From: Streptomyces albidus (ex Kaewkla and Franco 2022)
Lineage (GTDB): Bacteria > Actinomycetota > Actinomycetes > Streptomycetales > Streptomycetaceae
DNA length: 42,999 nucleotides
NCBI RefSeq assembly: GCF_013870515.1
Contig: NZ_JACBXA010000026.1
Location: forward strand, 1 to 42,999
Direction of reading: 5' to 3'
Positions 24,912 through 33,608 of the stretch are shown piece after piece. The notes beneath the pieces are model-generated. The model was not told the origin of the DNA, did not search any database, and was given only the letters and a program-made list of their open reading frames with translations. Every line of letters begins with the position of its first letter. Position 1 is the first letter of the stretch. Made by a program: the position numbers and the translations under genes.

Positions 24912-26135
24912 ATGGCGAGCAACGATCTGCGGATCGGTGTCGTGGGTGCCGGCGAGCGGGCGACGCTGGCCCTGCACGCCCAACGCCCCGGAAACGGAGC
25001 GAGAGTTGTCGCCTGCGCCGACCCGCACCCCCGCGGACAGCAGACGGCACGCAGGCTCTTCGGCTCCGACGTTCCGGTGCACGAGGACCACCTGAGCATG
25101 CTGGAGTCGTCCGGGCTCGACGCGGTCATGGTCTTCGCCCCGGACCATCTGCACGCACAGTGCGTACTGGACGCCCTGCGGGCCGGAGTCGCGGTCTTCG
25201 TGGAGAAGCCGCTCGCCGTGACCACGGAGGACTGCGACCGGCTCCTGCGTACGGCGCGCGAGACCGGCAGCCGGCTCTACGTCGGCCACAACCTGCGGCA
25301 CGCGCCCGTGGTCCGGGAGATGCGGCGGCTCGTCCGCGACAGCGCGATAGGGCGCGTACGAGCGGTGTGGTGCCGCCACTTCGTCGGCCACGGCGGCGAC
25401 TTCTACTTCAAGGACTGGCACGCGGAGCGCCGCAACACCACGAGCCTGCTGCTCCAGAAGGGCGCACACGACCTCGACGTGATCGCCTGGCTCGCCGGCG
25501 GCTTCGTACGGCAGGTCACCGCCCTGGGCGACCTGGCGGTCTACGGCGACATCACCGACCGGCGCGACCGGACCGCCGAACGCATGACGGAGTGGTACGA
25601 CCCCGCCGCGAACTGGCCGCCGACCGCCCTCACAGGGCTCAACCCCGTGATCGACGTCGAGGACGTCAGCATGCTGACGGGCCGCGCGGACAACGGCGTC
25701 CTCGTCAGCTATCAGCAGTGCCACTTCACGCCCGACTACTGGCGCAACTACACGGTGATCGGCGACCACGGGCGCCTGGAGAACTTCGGCGATCTCGACG
25801 GCGCCGTCATCAAGGTCTGGAACTCCCGCCGTTCCGGGTACCGCGACGACGCCGACGAGACCGTCACCGTGCCGCGCTCGGAGGAGACGCACGGAGGGGC
25901 CGACCGCCTGCTGGTCGAGGAGTTCCTCCGCTTCGTCGCCTCAGGCGGCTCCACCGAGACCTCCCCTGTCGCGGCAAGGGAGGCGGTCGCCGCGGGCCAC
26001 GCGGCGACCCGCTCTCTGCGCTCCGGCGGCACCCCTGTCCAAGTGCCGCCGCTGCCCGCGGAGTTGATCGACTACTTCGACGGAGGCCAGGAGCCCACGC
26101 GCCCCTCCACCCGACCCGGCGGCATCGAGGAGTGA
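24912..26135 (+). CDS. Gfo/Idh/MocA-family oxidoreductase (divergent member of the ROK locus)
   Basis: A 407-residue oxidoreductase with a Rossmann start (LRIGVVGAGERATLAL), the VEKPLAVT motif near 98, a long C-terminal domain with GAHDLDVIAWLAGG (DHxxDxxxW-like catalytic region) and a Pro-rich tail. ATG 24912 has GGGAGG 6 nt upstream and starts immediately before the Rossmann fold; the in-frame start at 24834 lies within the inverted repeat and is unlikely. It is the third family member of the locus and transcribed away from the rest, so expression control through the ROK site is likely. Confidence 0.9.
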   Translation: MASNDLRIGVVGAGERATLALHAQRPGNGARVVACADPHPRGQQTARRLFGSDVPVHEDHLSMLESSGLDAVMVFAPDHLHAQCVLDALRAGVAVFVEKPLAVTTEDCDRLLRTARETGSRLYVGHNLRHAPVVREMRRLVRDSAIGRVRAVWCRHFVGHGGDFYFKDWHAERRNTTSLLLQKGAHDLDVIAWLAGGFVRQVTALGDLAVYGDITDRRDRTAERMTEWYDPAANWPPTALTGLNPVIDVEDVSMLTGRADNGVLVSYQQCHFTPDYWRNYTVIGDHGRLENFGDLDGAVIKVWNSRRSGYRDDADETVTVPRSEETHGGADRLLVEEFLRFVASGGSTETSPVAAREAVAAGHAATRSLRSGGTPVQVPPLPAELIDYFDGGQEPTRPSTRPGGIEE

Positions 26136-26241
26136 CACCCGGGTTGCCGGGTGCCCGGGCCCTTCGTACGGTCTCCGCAAGACGCAACCGCCGGCCTCAC
26201 CGGTCCGGCGCCACCGAACTCCGACGTGATCGGACGCTGCC

Positions 26242-27126
26242 GTGACCGGACACCGCCAGGGCCGATGCCTCCTCGTCGCGCTCGTTCTCGCCGCCGCGGT
26301 GGCCTGTTCCTCGGAAGAGCCCCGCGAAGGAGGCGCCCCGCAGAGCAGCGGCGGCGGACGGGCCGAGCGCAGCACCGGGCCGAAGGAGTACAAGGGACCC
26401 GGCAGCGGTCCGTACAAGGTGCGGACGAAGAGCTTCACCGCCGACGACGTGGGCGGCCGCTTGGGCGGCGGGACGATCCGCTACCCGGCCGGGGGCAGCC
26501 GCGACCACGGCGTGATCGCGGCGTCACCCGGGCTCGGCGCGGACGAGTCGATGGTCGAGCCGTACGGCGGGCTCCTCGCCTCCCACGGCTTCGTGCTGAT
26601 CACGTTCGACACCAGGACACTGGAGGACACGCCCGCTCAGCGTGGGCGCCAGCTGCTGCACGCCCTCGACCACGTGGTGGAGCACGGCCCGGCCGCACTC
26701 CGCGCGGACCCACAGCGCCTCGGCGTGCTGGGCCACTCGATGGGCGGCGGGGGAGTCCTGTACGCGGCGTCGCGCAACCCGGAGATCAAGGCCGCCGTGC
26801 CGCTGACCCCGTACTCCCGTACCGGCGACTGGCCCCGGGTGTCGGCGCCCACGCTCGTCATCGGCGGCAGCACCGACGAGATCGCCGCGCCGTCCGCCCA
26901 CGCCGAGGTCTTCTACAAGGGGCTGAGCGGCGCCGAGGAGAAGCGGTACATGGAGCTGAAGGGCGACCACTTCGTCGCCACCCCGCCGGACCGGCTGGTG
27001 GCCGGACAGGTGGTCGCCTGGTTCAAGCGGTTCCTCGACGGCGACGAGAAGTACGACGACGACATCTGCCCGCCTCCGCGCGACAAGCGCATCGTGGAGA
27101 CCCGCGACACCTGCCCGCTCGGCTGA
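26242..27126 (+). CDS. Lipoprotein alpha/beta hydrolase of the cutinase/PET-hydrolase-like family
   Basis: A 294-residue protein with a lipoprotein signal (lipobox AVAC, Cys22) and a Ser/Gly-rich spacer, then a hydrolase domain from about 60. The order of motifs GGGTIRYP, SPG, LASHGFVLITFDT, GHSMGGGG (Ser166), AAVPLTPY, STDEIAAP (Asp212) and GDHFV (His243) follows actinobacterial polyester hydrolases. Those enzymes also share the C-terminal CPPPRD...DTC disulfide pair (Cys276/Cys291). Two substrate-binding aromatics differ: SPGL instead of SPGY, and LTPY instead of LTPW. A surface-anchored esterase acting on polyester or cutin-like substrates is inferred; activity is untested. The GTG start lacks a strong ribosome binding site. 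Confidence 0.85.
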   Translation: MTGHRQGRCLLVALVLAAAVACSSEEPREGGAPQSSGGGRAERSTGPKEYKGPGSGPYKVRTKSFTADDVGGRLGGGTIRYPAGGSRDHGVIAASPGLGADESMVEPYGGLLASHGFVLITFDTRTLEDTPAQRGRQLLHALDHVVEHGPAALRADPQRLGVLGHSMGGGGVLYAASRNPEIKAAVPLTPYSRTGDWPRVSAPTLVIGGSTDEIAAPSAHAEVFYKGLSGAEEKRYMELKGDHFVATPPDRLVAGQVVAWFKRFLDGDEKYDDDICPPPRDKRIVETRDTCPLG

Positions 27127-27228
27127 CGTACGGCGGGCGCGAGGCCCGGTCGTGTCCGCCTGCCGTCCATCCGGCAACGACGGTCGGCCCACACGGCGGT
27201 GATCGCCCCGCACTCGCGGCCGTGGTGG

Positions 27229-27780
27229 CTACCTCGCCGGCCGGCCCAGCGCGTAGTCGACGTCGTCCTGCCAGGCCGAGCCGTCCCAGACGACCAAATG
27301 CACCGCGGCGACCTGGGCGGTGATCGGCAGGAACGGTTCGAGTTCGGCTTCCAGGGCGTCGTACAACGGGCCGTAGCCGTCCGGCCCTTCGCTGACGGCG
27401 AGGGTCAGGTGCGGATCGAGTTCGCCGTCGAAGATTCCCCTGTAGGGCTCCGCCTCCGGCCAGCGTTCGGTGAGTTCCTTGGTCAGCGCCCTGAGCGGAT
27501 CCTTGGGCCAGGGGTCGAGGTAGAGCACGCCCGGGAAGCGCCCGAACTCCTTGAACGTCACCTCGAACGCGTCGTGGGAGCCGAAGAGTTCGGTGAGTTC
27601 ACGGTGAACGGCGCCGTCCACACGGCTCACATGCAGGAAGGGGTACAGGACGGTGATGTGTGCGGGAAACCCGGCACGCACCAGCGGATCGGCCTCGGGG
27701 ACCTTGATCGTCAGCGCGGTGTCGCCCACGACGTCCGGCCAGCCCTCGTGCGTTCCGTCCTCCTCCGTCACGATCGGCAT
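27229..27780 (-). CDS. 2'-5' RNA ligase-like 2H phosphoesterase
   Basis: A 183-residue protein with the two HxT/S motifs of the 2H phosphoesterase superfamily, AHITVLYPF near residue 40 and PHLTLAVS near 123, at normal spacing and total length. Members cleave or form 2',5' or cyclic phosphodiester bonds in RNA and nucleotides. The physiological substrate is unknown, and ligation is not established for most bacterial homologues. It is monocistronic; neighbours are a hydrolase and a beta-lactamase gene. Confidence 0.85.
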   Translation of the reverse strand: MPIVTEEDGTHEGWPDVVGDTALTIKVPEADPLVRAGFPAHITVLYPFLHVSRVDGAVHRELTELFGSHDAFEVTFKEFGRFPGVLYLDPWPKDPLRALTKELTERWPEAEPYRGIFDGELDPHLTLAVSEGPDGYGPLYDALEAELEPFLPITAQVAAVHLVVWDGSAWQDDVDYALGRPAR

Positions 27781-27897
27781 GCTCGCACAGGCCGCCGCGG
27801 TGGCCGAACTCCGTTGCGGGGCGGGAGAGATCGCCCGCGCATCAGCTGTTTGTAAGGGCGTCGACGGCCTGCGCGCCCACCCGCGCCCACCCCCCTG

Positions 27898-28821
27898 CTA
27901 CGACAGCGTGGAAGCGACCACGGATGCCGCCTCCGCAATCAACTTGTCGTCGTGGTCGGCGTCTTCCTCGCTGCGGTTCGACATGACCGCCATGACGATG
28001 GGGGCGCCGTCAGGCGGCCACACCACAGCGATGTCATTGCGGCCGCCGTAGGTGCCGGCTGTTCCCGTCTTGTCGCCGACCACCCACTTCCCGGGCATCC
28101 CCGCCCGGATGAGCTCGTCCCCGGTGGTGTTGGTCCGAAGCCACTTCGTGAGCTGCGCACGCTCGGCCTTGTCGAGGACGTCTCCGAGCACGTACGCGCG
28201 CAGGTCCTTCGCCAGCGCACGCGGTGTGGTCGTGTCACGCGTGGATCCCGGGCTCCACCGGCTCAGCTCCGTCTCGCGGCGCTCCATCCGCGTGACGTGG
28301 TCGCCCAGGCCCTCGAGCGTGGCGTCGAGGCCCTTGGGGCCGCCGAGCGCGTCGAAGAGCAGGTTGGCGGCGGCGTTGTCGCTGTAACGGACGGCCGCGT
28401 CACACAGGGCCTTCAGCGTCATCCCGGTCCCGACGTGCTTCTCCGTCACGGGAGAGTTGGCGATCAGATCGTCCCTGGAGTACTTGATCACCCGGTCCAT
28501 GCCGCTGAGGGAGTACTTCCGCAGCACCGCACCGGCGGCCAGCGCCTTGAACGTGGAGGCGAAGGCGAACCGTTCACCGTCGTTGTAGCCCACCTCGCGG
28601 CCGCTGCCGGTGTCGACGGCGTAGACACCCAGCCGCGCGTCGAACTTCCGCTCAAGTTCCTTGAATTCGCGCTCGAAAGGCTTCCCGTCGGCTTTCGACC
28701 TCGTCGCCTTCTGCGACGGGGACGAGGAGGACGACGCGTCGCCTTGGCCGCAGGCGGCCAGCGGAATGAGAGCGAGCGTGGCGAGCGCAGCCACGAGGGC
28801 GTGCCGGGCGCGGGTGTGCAT
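27898..28821 (-). CDS. blaL: Class A beta-lactamase (lipoprotein)
   Basis: A 307-residue serine beta-lactamase with a lipoprotein signal (LAAC, Cys24). Active-site motifs are complete: STFK (Ser89, Lys92), SDN (147-149), the omega-loop Glu183 in RRETELS (Ambler Glu166) and KTG (251-253) followed by TYGGRND. The position equivalent to Asn170 is Ser187, an atypical residue at the deacylation water site. GGAGG precedes the ATG at 28821; an upstream extension of the frame is not protein-like. It is divergent from a LysR gene and a BlaB-type gene, matching the blaL-blaA-blaB layout known from Streptomyces cacaoi, so penicillin-inducible expression is likely. Confidence 0.93.
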   Translation of the reverse strand: MHTRARHALVAALATLALIPLAACGQGDASSSSSPSQKATRSKADGKPFEREFKELERKFDARLGVYAVDTGSGREVGYNDGERFAFASTFKALAAGAVLRKYSLSGMDRVIKYSRDDLIANSPVTEKHVGTGMTLKALCDAAVRYSDNAAANLLFDALGGPKGLDATLEGLGDHVTRMERRETELSRWSPGSTRDTTTPRALAKDLRAYVLGDVLDKAERAQLTKWLRTNTTGDELIRAGMPGKWVVGDKTGTAGTYGGRNDIAVVWPPDGAPIVMAVMSNRSEEDADHDDKLIAEAASVVASTLS

Positions 28822-28856
28822 GGGTCCGACCTCCGGGAAGTGCCCCGCAGGCAGGG

Positions 28857-28940
28857 CGCATTGGGGACGGAGTGGCACGGCCCCGTCCCGGTGCATGGTC
28901 ACTGGTGCCGGTATCACCCTCACCTTCGGGCCCCAATGCG
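28857..28940. repeat. 10-bp inverted repeats flanking the beta-lactamase promoter region
   Basis: CGCATTGGGG (28857-28866) and CCCCAATGCG (28931-28940) are exact inverted copies 64 nt apart in the blaL/blaA intergenic region. They may be activator-binding sites for the LysR protein. Confidence 0.55.
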
Positions 28941-28965
28941 GTCCAATACGCTCATGCGTGTCTTC

Positions 28966-28985
28966 ATGCCGATCTGGCATAGGGT
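28966..28985 (+). promoter_or_regulatory. LysR box and -10 of blaA
   Basis: ATGCC-N5-GGCAT (28966-28980) is a perfect palindrome fitting the T-N11-A LysR consensus. TAGGGT (28980-28985) directly after it is a -10-like box 6 nt before the GTG start, pointing to a leaderless and self-regulated mRNA. Confidence 0.6.
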
Positions 28986-28991
28986 TCAGCC

Positions 28992-29894
28992 GTGGATCTC
29001 GTGGGGGCGTGTCACGCGTTCGTCAGTGTCAGTGAGCACGGCAGTTTCACCGTCGGAGCGGACGCCGCCCGGATGTCCCAGTCGGTGGCCAGCCGTCGCG
29101 TAGCAGCCCTCGAGGAGCGCTTCGGCGAGCAGCTGTTCGAGCGCACGTCGCGGCGGGCCGTCCTCACCCCCTTCGGCCGGGACATGCTGCCGGCAGCCAG
29201 GCAACTCGTGGACGCGGCCGAGGTGTTGCTGCACGAGGCGGAAGCCGTCAAGCGCAAGCCGTGGCGGCTCGCCGTTCCCGGGATCTGCTCCACGGCAGGT
29301 CTTGCCCGCCTCGTCGCCGAGGCACGCGGGCAGGGGATCAACCTCGAACTCCGCGTCGCGGACCCGGCGCAGCGCATGGAGCTCATTCACGCGCAGCAGG
29401 TGCGCGCCGCGGTGCTCGCGGTGCCGCCGGACGAGGCGACGTGGACCGTGCCGCTCGGGCTCGCCGTCGCCGGGGACGCCGACATGAAGCGGGTCTACGT
29501 GGAGACGCTCCGCATCGGCCGGGCCTCCCCCGGCCCGGCCAGGCGTATCTGGATCCAGCCGGAGGACGACGTGCCGCACATCCGTGACCCGCTGACGCGG
29601 CTGCGCGACGCGGTCGGCCTGCGTCCCGCACAGCTCGTCGCCGCAGCCGGCCTCACGACCGCCGCGGCTGAAGTCCTCAGCACGCGCGACCTGTTGCTGT
29701 GTTCCCCCGCTCAGGCCGAGGAACTCGCCCTGAACTGGCGCCCGATCGGTGAGGTGACCCTCCACCGCGGGTACGCCCTCGCCGCCGCCGCGGACGGCAA
29801 TCCACTGCACATCGAAGCGCGCCTGGGCGAAGCTGTCTCCCGCTGCCTCGGCACAGCGGCCCGAGCCGGCACCGCGGAAGGCGCGGCGGCGTGA
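28992..29894 (+). CDS. blaA: LysR-family activator of beta-lactamase expression (BlaA-like)
   Basis: A 300-residue LysR regulator: HTH at residues 5-45 ([36 protein letters not shown]), then a co-factor-binding domain. The GTG start has no ribosome binding site but lies at the predicted transcription start. Its position between a divergent class A beta-lactamase and a coupled BlaB-like gene is the arrangement described for S. cacaoi, where BlaA activates blaL. The gene symbol rests on this synteny plus family, not on alignment. The stop overlaps the next start (GTGA). Confidence 0.85.
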   Translation: MDLVGACHAFVSVSEHGSFTVGADAARMSQSVASRRVAALEERFGEQLFERTSRRAVLTPFGRDMLPAARQLVDAAEVLLHEAEAVKRKPWRLAVPGICSTAGLARLVAEARGQGINLELRVADPAQRMELIHAQQVRAAVLAVPPDEATWTVPLGLAVAGDADMKRVYVETLRIGRASPGPARRIWIQPEDDVPHIRDPLTRLRDAVGLRPAQLVAAAGLTTAAAEVLSTRDLLLCSPAQAEELALNWRPIGEVTLHRGYALAAAADGNPLHIEARLGEAVSRCLGTAARAGTAEGAAA

Positions 29895-30793
29895 GCACCG
29901 CGGCACTGCTGCGCGACATGCACCGGAAGCTGCAGGACGGCGGCCTGCACGGCTTGCTGCTCGTACGGGATCTGCACACGGGCGAAGAGCTGGGGATCGA
30001 GCCGGACACCCAACTGCCCTCCGCCTCCCTGGTGAAGATCCCGCTCGCGCTGGCCACGGCGGAGCGCATCCGGCGGGGCGAGCTCAACGGATCGACGATG
30101 CTGGAGGTGCAACCCGGGCGGATCACCACTCCCGGCCCCGCCGGACTGAGCCGGTTCCGGCACCCCACCCGGATCGCGATCGACGACCTGCTCTACCTGA
30201 GCACCTGCGTGAGCGACGGGACGGCGGCCGACGCGCTCTTCGGCCTCACGCCGCCCGCCCAAATCGCAGGCATGCTCCAGGAGTTCGGGATCCGCGGCAT
30301 CTCCGTCCGGCACAGCATGCACGAGCTGTCCGACACCCCAGCGGAACGCTTCGACGCCGCCGAGGCCCATCTCGCCCAGGCCCTCGCCATCGACGCCGGC
30401 ACCAGCGGCCGCGGGCATCGCGTGCCGCAACTCGACACCACCCGCGCCAACAGCGGCAGCGCACGCGCCTTCGTCGAACTGCTCCACACCCTGTGGACGC
30501 CGTCGGCGATCCACCCCGAGGTGGCCGAGCGCGTGCGCGGCCTCATGGCCGACAATCTGATCCGGCACCGGCTCACCCCGGACTTCAGCTCCGACGCCAC
30601 CACTTGGTCCTCCAAGACCGGCACGCTCCTCAACCTCCGCCACGAAATCGGTGTCGTCGAGCACGCCGACGGTCAGGCCTTCGCCATCGCCGTACTCACC
30701 GAGTCACTCGTCCCGGCGAGCAACCAGCCCGGGGCAGACGCCCTGATGGCCGAGGTCGCACGCGGCCTGCGCGACCACCTTCGGCAGCGCTAG
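29891..30793 (+). CDS. blaB: BlaB-like serine-enzyme-fold regulator of beta-lactamase expression
   Basis: A 300-residue cytoplasmic protein (no signal peptide) with the penicilloyl-serine transferase fold: SLVK (Ser46, Lys49), SDG (108-110) in place of SDN, and KTG (242-244). This combination with coupling to a LysR gene matches BlaB of S. cacaoi. BlaB is needed with BlaA for induction and is reported not to act as a beta-lactamase or penicillin-binding protein. No omega-loop catalytic Glu in an ExxLN context is evident. The role as an intracellular sensor of cell-wall or drug-derived signals is inferred. Confidence 0.85.
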   Translation: MSTAALLRDMHRKLQDGGLHGLLLVRDLHTGEELGIEPDTQLPSASLVKIPLALATAERIRRGELNGSTMLEVQPGRITTPGPAGLSRFRHPTRIAIDDLLYLSTCVSDGTAADALFGLTPPAQIAGMLQEFGIRGISVRHSMHELSDTPAERFDAAEAHLAQALAIDAGTSGRGHRVPQLDTTRANSGSARAFVELLHTLWTPSAIHPEVAERVRGLMADNLIRHRLTPDFSSDATTWSSKTGTLLNLRHEIGVVEHADGQAFAIAVLTESLVPASNQPGADALMAEVARGLRDHLRQR

Positions 30794-31009
30794 GTCCGCG
30801 GCCGCAGGAGGGGGCAGGGCGTCGCGAGGGTCACAGTCGCGGCCCGCGGCAGTTCTCACATTCCGGCGCTGCTGCCTGCCGTCCGTCTCGAACGGACGCT
30901 TGCGAGTGGGCCGTACGGGATCCGGCGAAGTATCCGATCGGCGTAGTTTCTTCCGACCCACCCTCTCGTTATGCCCGGGCAGTTGTCCGGCCAGGAGGGG
31001 ACCACACCT

Positions 31010-32260
31010 GTGGAGGAGAATGAACGGCCGCGAGGCCGCCGAGTCGCGGTGGATCTCTCGGAGGGTTTCGGTGAGCGGCTGCTGGGACAGCTGCTGGACC
31101 GCGCTCATGAGATGCCGCCGCAGCTCATCGCCCCGCTGGTTGCGGAAGAGCTCGCCAAGATCGGTGGCCGGGACGTCCGCATCTTCTTGCAGGACTACGA
31201 GCAGGTCATGCTGGCGCCGCTGTCAGGCCGCGGACTCGCCCCCGGCGAGGCGGTGCCCATCGACGGTTCACGCGAGGGTGAGGCGTTCCTCCACAAGCGA
31301 GTGATCGAGGACCTGCACGCGGACGGCGTGCAGATGTACCTGCCCTTGCTGGACGGCAGTGACGAAGTGGGCGTCATGACCCTCCTTCTCGACAGCGTCG
31401 ACGAGGACGACCGGCGCCTCCTGAGGAGACTCTCCGGCCTCATCGCGGACATGGTGGTCACCAAGAGCAGCTACACGGACGAGTTCTTCAAGGTCCGGCG
31501 CCGCGGCCAGCCCATGACGGTGGCCGCCGAGATCCAGTGGTCGCTGCTGCCCCCGTTGTCGATGATCACGCCGCAAGTCTCCCTGGCCGGCGTTTTGGAG
31601 CCCGCCCACGAGATCGCGGGCGACAGCCTGGACTACGCCCTCAACGACAACATCCTGCATCTGGCGATCATCGACGCCATGGGCCATGAGCTGAACGCCG
31701 CCGTGCTGGCGACCGTCGCCATCGGCGCCTACCGGCACGCCAGACGTGCGGACATCGGGCTCGCCGAGCTCTACTCGTTCATGGACCGGGCCATCGACGC
31801 GCAGTTCGGGCCGGACCAGTTCGTCACCGCGCAGATGCTTCGCCTGAACGTCGAGACCGGGCACCTGCAATGGGTCAACGCGGGCCATCCCGCACCCCTG
31901 CTCATCCGGGGTCACCGAGTCATCCAGAGGCTGGAGAGCCCGACGACGCTGCCGGTCGGCTTCGGCGGTGCCGTACCGCAGGTTTCGAGCACCCAACTGG
32001 CCATGGACGACCGGGTGATGTTCTACACGGACGGGCTCACGGAGGAACACAGGCTGGGCGGGGAGCAGTTCGGCGAGACCCGCATGATCAACGCCATCGA
32101 GCGCACCGGGCCCTCCACCTACGGCGTCAGCCAGATGGCACGGGAGCTCTCACAGTCCCTGATGCGGGAGAGGGAGGGAGTCACCAGTGACGACGCCACC
32201 CTCTTCCTCCTCGAATGGCACGGCGGCAGCGCGGACCACCTGGCCGTCCCGGACCTCTGA
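31010..32260 (+). CDS. PP2C-family (SpoIIE-type) protein serine/threonine phosphatase
   Basis: A 416-residue protein with an N-terminal GAF-like region (about 15-150, VRIFLQDYEQVMLAPLSGRG to VGVMTLLLDSVDEDDRRLL) and a C-terminal PP2C_SIG domain. Metal-binding motifs are visible: AGDSLDY near 204, IDAMGHE near 221, YTDGLTEEH and SDDATLFLLE. It should dephosphorylate anti-anti-sigma proteins in a partner-switching pathway. The GTG at 31010 is preferred over the ATG at 30971 because AGGAGGGG lies 9 nt before it. No anti-sigma partner is adjacent, though an RsbW-like ATPase lies 3 kb away at 35221. Confidence 0.88.
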   Translation: MEENERPRGRRVAVDLSEGFGERLLGQLLDRAHEMPPQLIAPLVAEELAKIGGRDVRIFLQDYEQVMLAPLSGRGLAPGEAVPIDGSREGEAFLHKRVIEDLHADGVQMYLPLLDGSDEVGVMTLLLDSVDEDDRRLLRRLSGLIADMVVTKSSYTDEFFKVRRRGQPMTVAAEIQWSLLPPLSMITPQVSLAGVLEPAHEIAGDSLDYALNDNILHLAIIDAMGHELNAAVLATVAIGAYRHARRADIGLAELYSFMDRAIDAQFGPDQFVTAQMLRLNVETGHLQWVNAGHPAPLLIRGHRVIQRLESPTTLPVGFGGAVPQVSSTQLAMDDRVMFYTDGLTEEHRLGGEQFGETRMINAIERTGPSTYGVSQMARELSQSLMREREGVTSDDATLFLLEWHGGSADHLAVPDL

Positions 32261-32293
32261 CCAGTCCGTCCGCCGGCGACCACCGCCACGCGA

Positions 32294-32329
32294 CTCGGCC
32301 CCGACCAACTTCTCCGGTCGGGCCCCGAG
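32294..32329. terminator. Hairpin terminator after the PP2C gene
   Basis: CTCGG and CCCGACC pair with GGTCGGG and CCGAG around the loop AACTTCTCC, with a small internal bulge. It also serves the converging epoxide hydrolase gene and is the first copy of a repeat seen again at 35867. Confidence 0.7.
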
Positions 32330-32360
32330 TTGCCTGCTTGGGGAGCGAGGGCGGTGGGAT
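32297..32360. repeat. Degenerate copy of terminator plus tRNA-Ser 3' tail
   Basis: The first 42 bases match 35869-35910 at 37 positions, including GAGTTGCCTGCT after the hairpin. GGCGGTGGGAT (32350-32360) then equals the last bases of the tRNA-Ser T-arm/acceptor seen in the second copy, after which similarity stops. This is interpreted as a relic junction of an earlier insertion at the same tRNA site. Confidence 0.6.
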
Positions 32361-32372
32361 CTGCGGCCGGGG

Positions 32373-33608
32373 TCAGGGGCGACGGCCGCGGAAGGTGGCG
32401 CGCAGGTCGGTGACCCAGGCGTCGGGGTTCTCCCAGGGGATGAAGTGGCCGCCGTGGTCATGGGCGTTGACGTTGACGTGGTTGAACCAGCCGGCCTGGG
32501 GCCCGTTCAGGAACGCCTGGACTCGCTCTGCGGAGGTGTGGACGCCCGGCGGGTTCTCATGGCCGACGAAGGTGAGCCCGACGGGCGCCTGTACGACGGG
32601 AGTGCGGTCGTGAACCGGCGTCCAGGGGTAGCGGTTGGCGTTGGCGTAGTAACGCATCGAGGTGGCGATGGAGTTGTTCGCCCAGTAGATCGTGGCGTGG
32701 GTGAGCAGGTCGTCCTTGGTGAAGACGGACTCGACGTCTCCGCCGTTGTCGCTCCAGGAGTTCCAGCGTTCCAGGAGCCAGGCGAGGAGCCCGGCGGGTG
32801 AGTCGCTGAGGCCGTGGGCGAGGGTGGCGCCGTCCAGCATGTGAGTGGCGAGGTGGACGGCCGAGCGGTGGTCGAACTCGATGATGCGGGCGCGGACCTC
32901 CGGGGGCTGGTCGTCGGTGAGGGGGCGGTTCCGGGCGAAGTCCCAGGCGCGGGGCCCGTTGAAGAAGTCGAGTGGGAGCCCGGAGCCGATGTGGATGCCG
33001 TAGAGCTCGTCCGGGTACTTGTGGCCGAGCTGGCTGGAGACGATCCCGCCGATGTCGCAGCCGCCGGCCGCGTACTTCTCGTACCCGAGGGTCTCGGTCA
33101 TCAGGGTGTGCCAGACGTCGGAGACCTTCCAGAAGTTGACGTCGGGAAAGCCGGTGAGCGGGCCGGGAAAGCCGAACCCGGGCAGCGACGGCACGAGGAC
33201 GTCGAAGGCGTCGGCCGGGTCGCCACCGAAGGCGGCGGGGTCGGCGAGCGGGTCCACGACCTTGGACCAGTGCCAGAAGGTCCAAGGCCAGCCGTGGGTG
33301 AGGATGAGCGGGACGGGTGCCGGGCCGACGCCGGGCTTGCGCATGAAGTGCAGCGGGACTCCGGCCACGTTCACCGAGTAGTGCTCGTACGCGTTGATCG
33401 CGGCCTCGGCCTGACGCCAGTCGAACCGGTCACGCCAGTAGGCGACCAACTCGTCGAGATACGCGCGGGGGACGCCGTAGGACCAGTCCTCGTTGGCCTC
33501 GTCCACCGGTGCCCGCGTCAGTGAGAGCCGGGCGCGCAGGTCGTCGAGGACTTCGTCGGGGACGTGGATCGGGGCGGGCTCCAGAGGAAAGGCCCGGGGT
33601 TCGGTCAT
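32373..33608 (-). CDS. Epoxide hydrolase (EHN-type alpha/beta hydrolase)
   Basis: A 411-residue enzyme with the EHN N-terminal domain (PAPIHVPDEVLDDLRARLSLTR, about 11-110), oxyanion motif HGWP (105-108), nucleophile Asp185 in GGCDIGG, and a C-terminal GGHFIPWENP carrying the catalytic His. These fit a microsomal-type epoxide hydrolase, which opens epoxides to diols through an ester intermediate. AAGGAG precedes the ATG at 33608. It lies inside the segment bounded by the two terminator/tRNA-tail copies, so it may be island-borne. Substrate unknown. Confidence 0.92.
   Translation of the reverse strand: MTEPRAFPLEPAPIHVPDEVLDDLRARLSLTRAPVDEANEDWSYGVPRAYLDELVAYWRDRFDWRQAEAAINAYEHYSVNVAGVPLHFMRKPGVGPAPVPLILTHGWPWTFWHWSKVVDPLADPAAFGGDPADAFDVLVPSLPGFGFPGPLTGFPDVNFWKVSDVWHTLMTETLGYEKYAAGGCDIGGIVSSQLGHKYPDELYGIHIGSGLPLDFFNGPRAWDFARNRPLTDDQPPEVRARIIEFDHRSAVHLATHMLDGATLAHGLSDSPAGLLAWLLERWNSWSDNGGDVESVFTKDDLLTHATIYWANNSIATSMRYYANANRYPWTPVHDRTPVVQAPVGLTFVGHENPPGVHTSAERVQAFLNGPQAGWFNHVNVNAHDHGGHFIPWENPDAWVTDLRATFRGRRP

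Noticed and set aside
30971..31009. ATG 30971 as the start of the PP2C gene.
   Set aside because: No ribosome binding site precedes it, whereas GTG 31010 follows AGGAGGGG at a normal distance.
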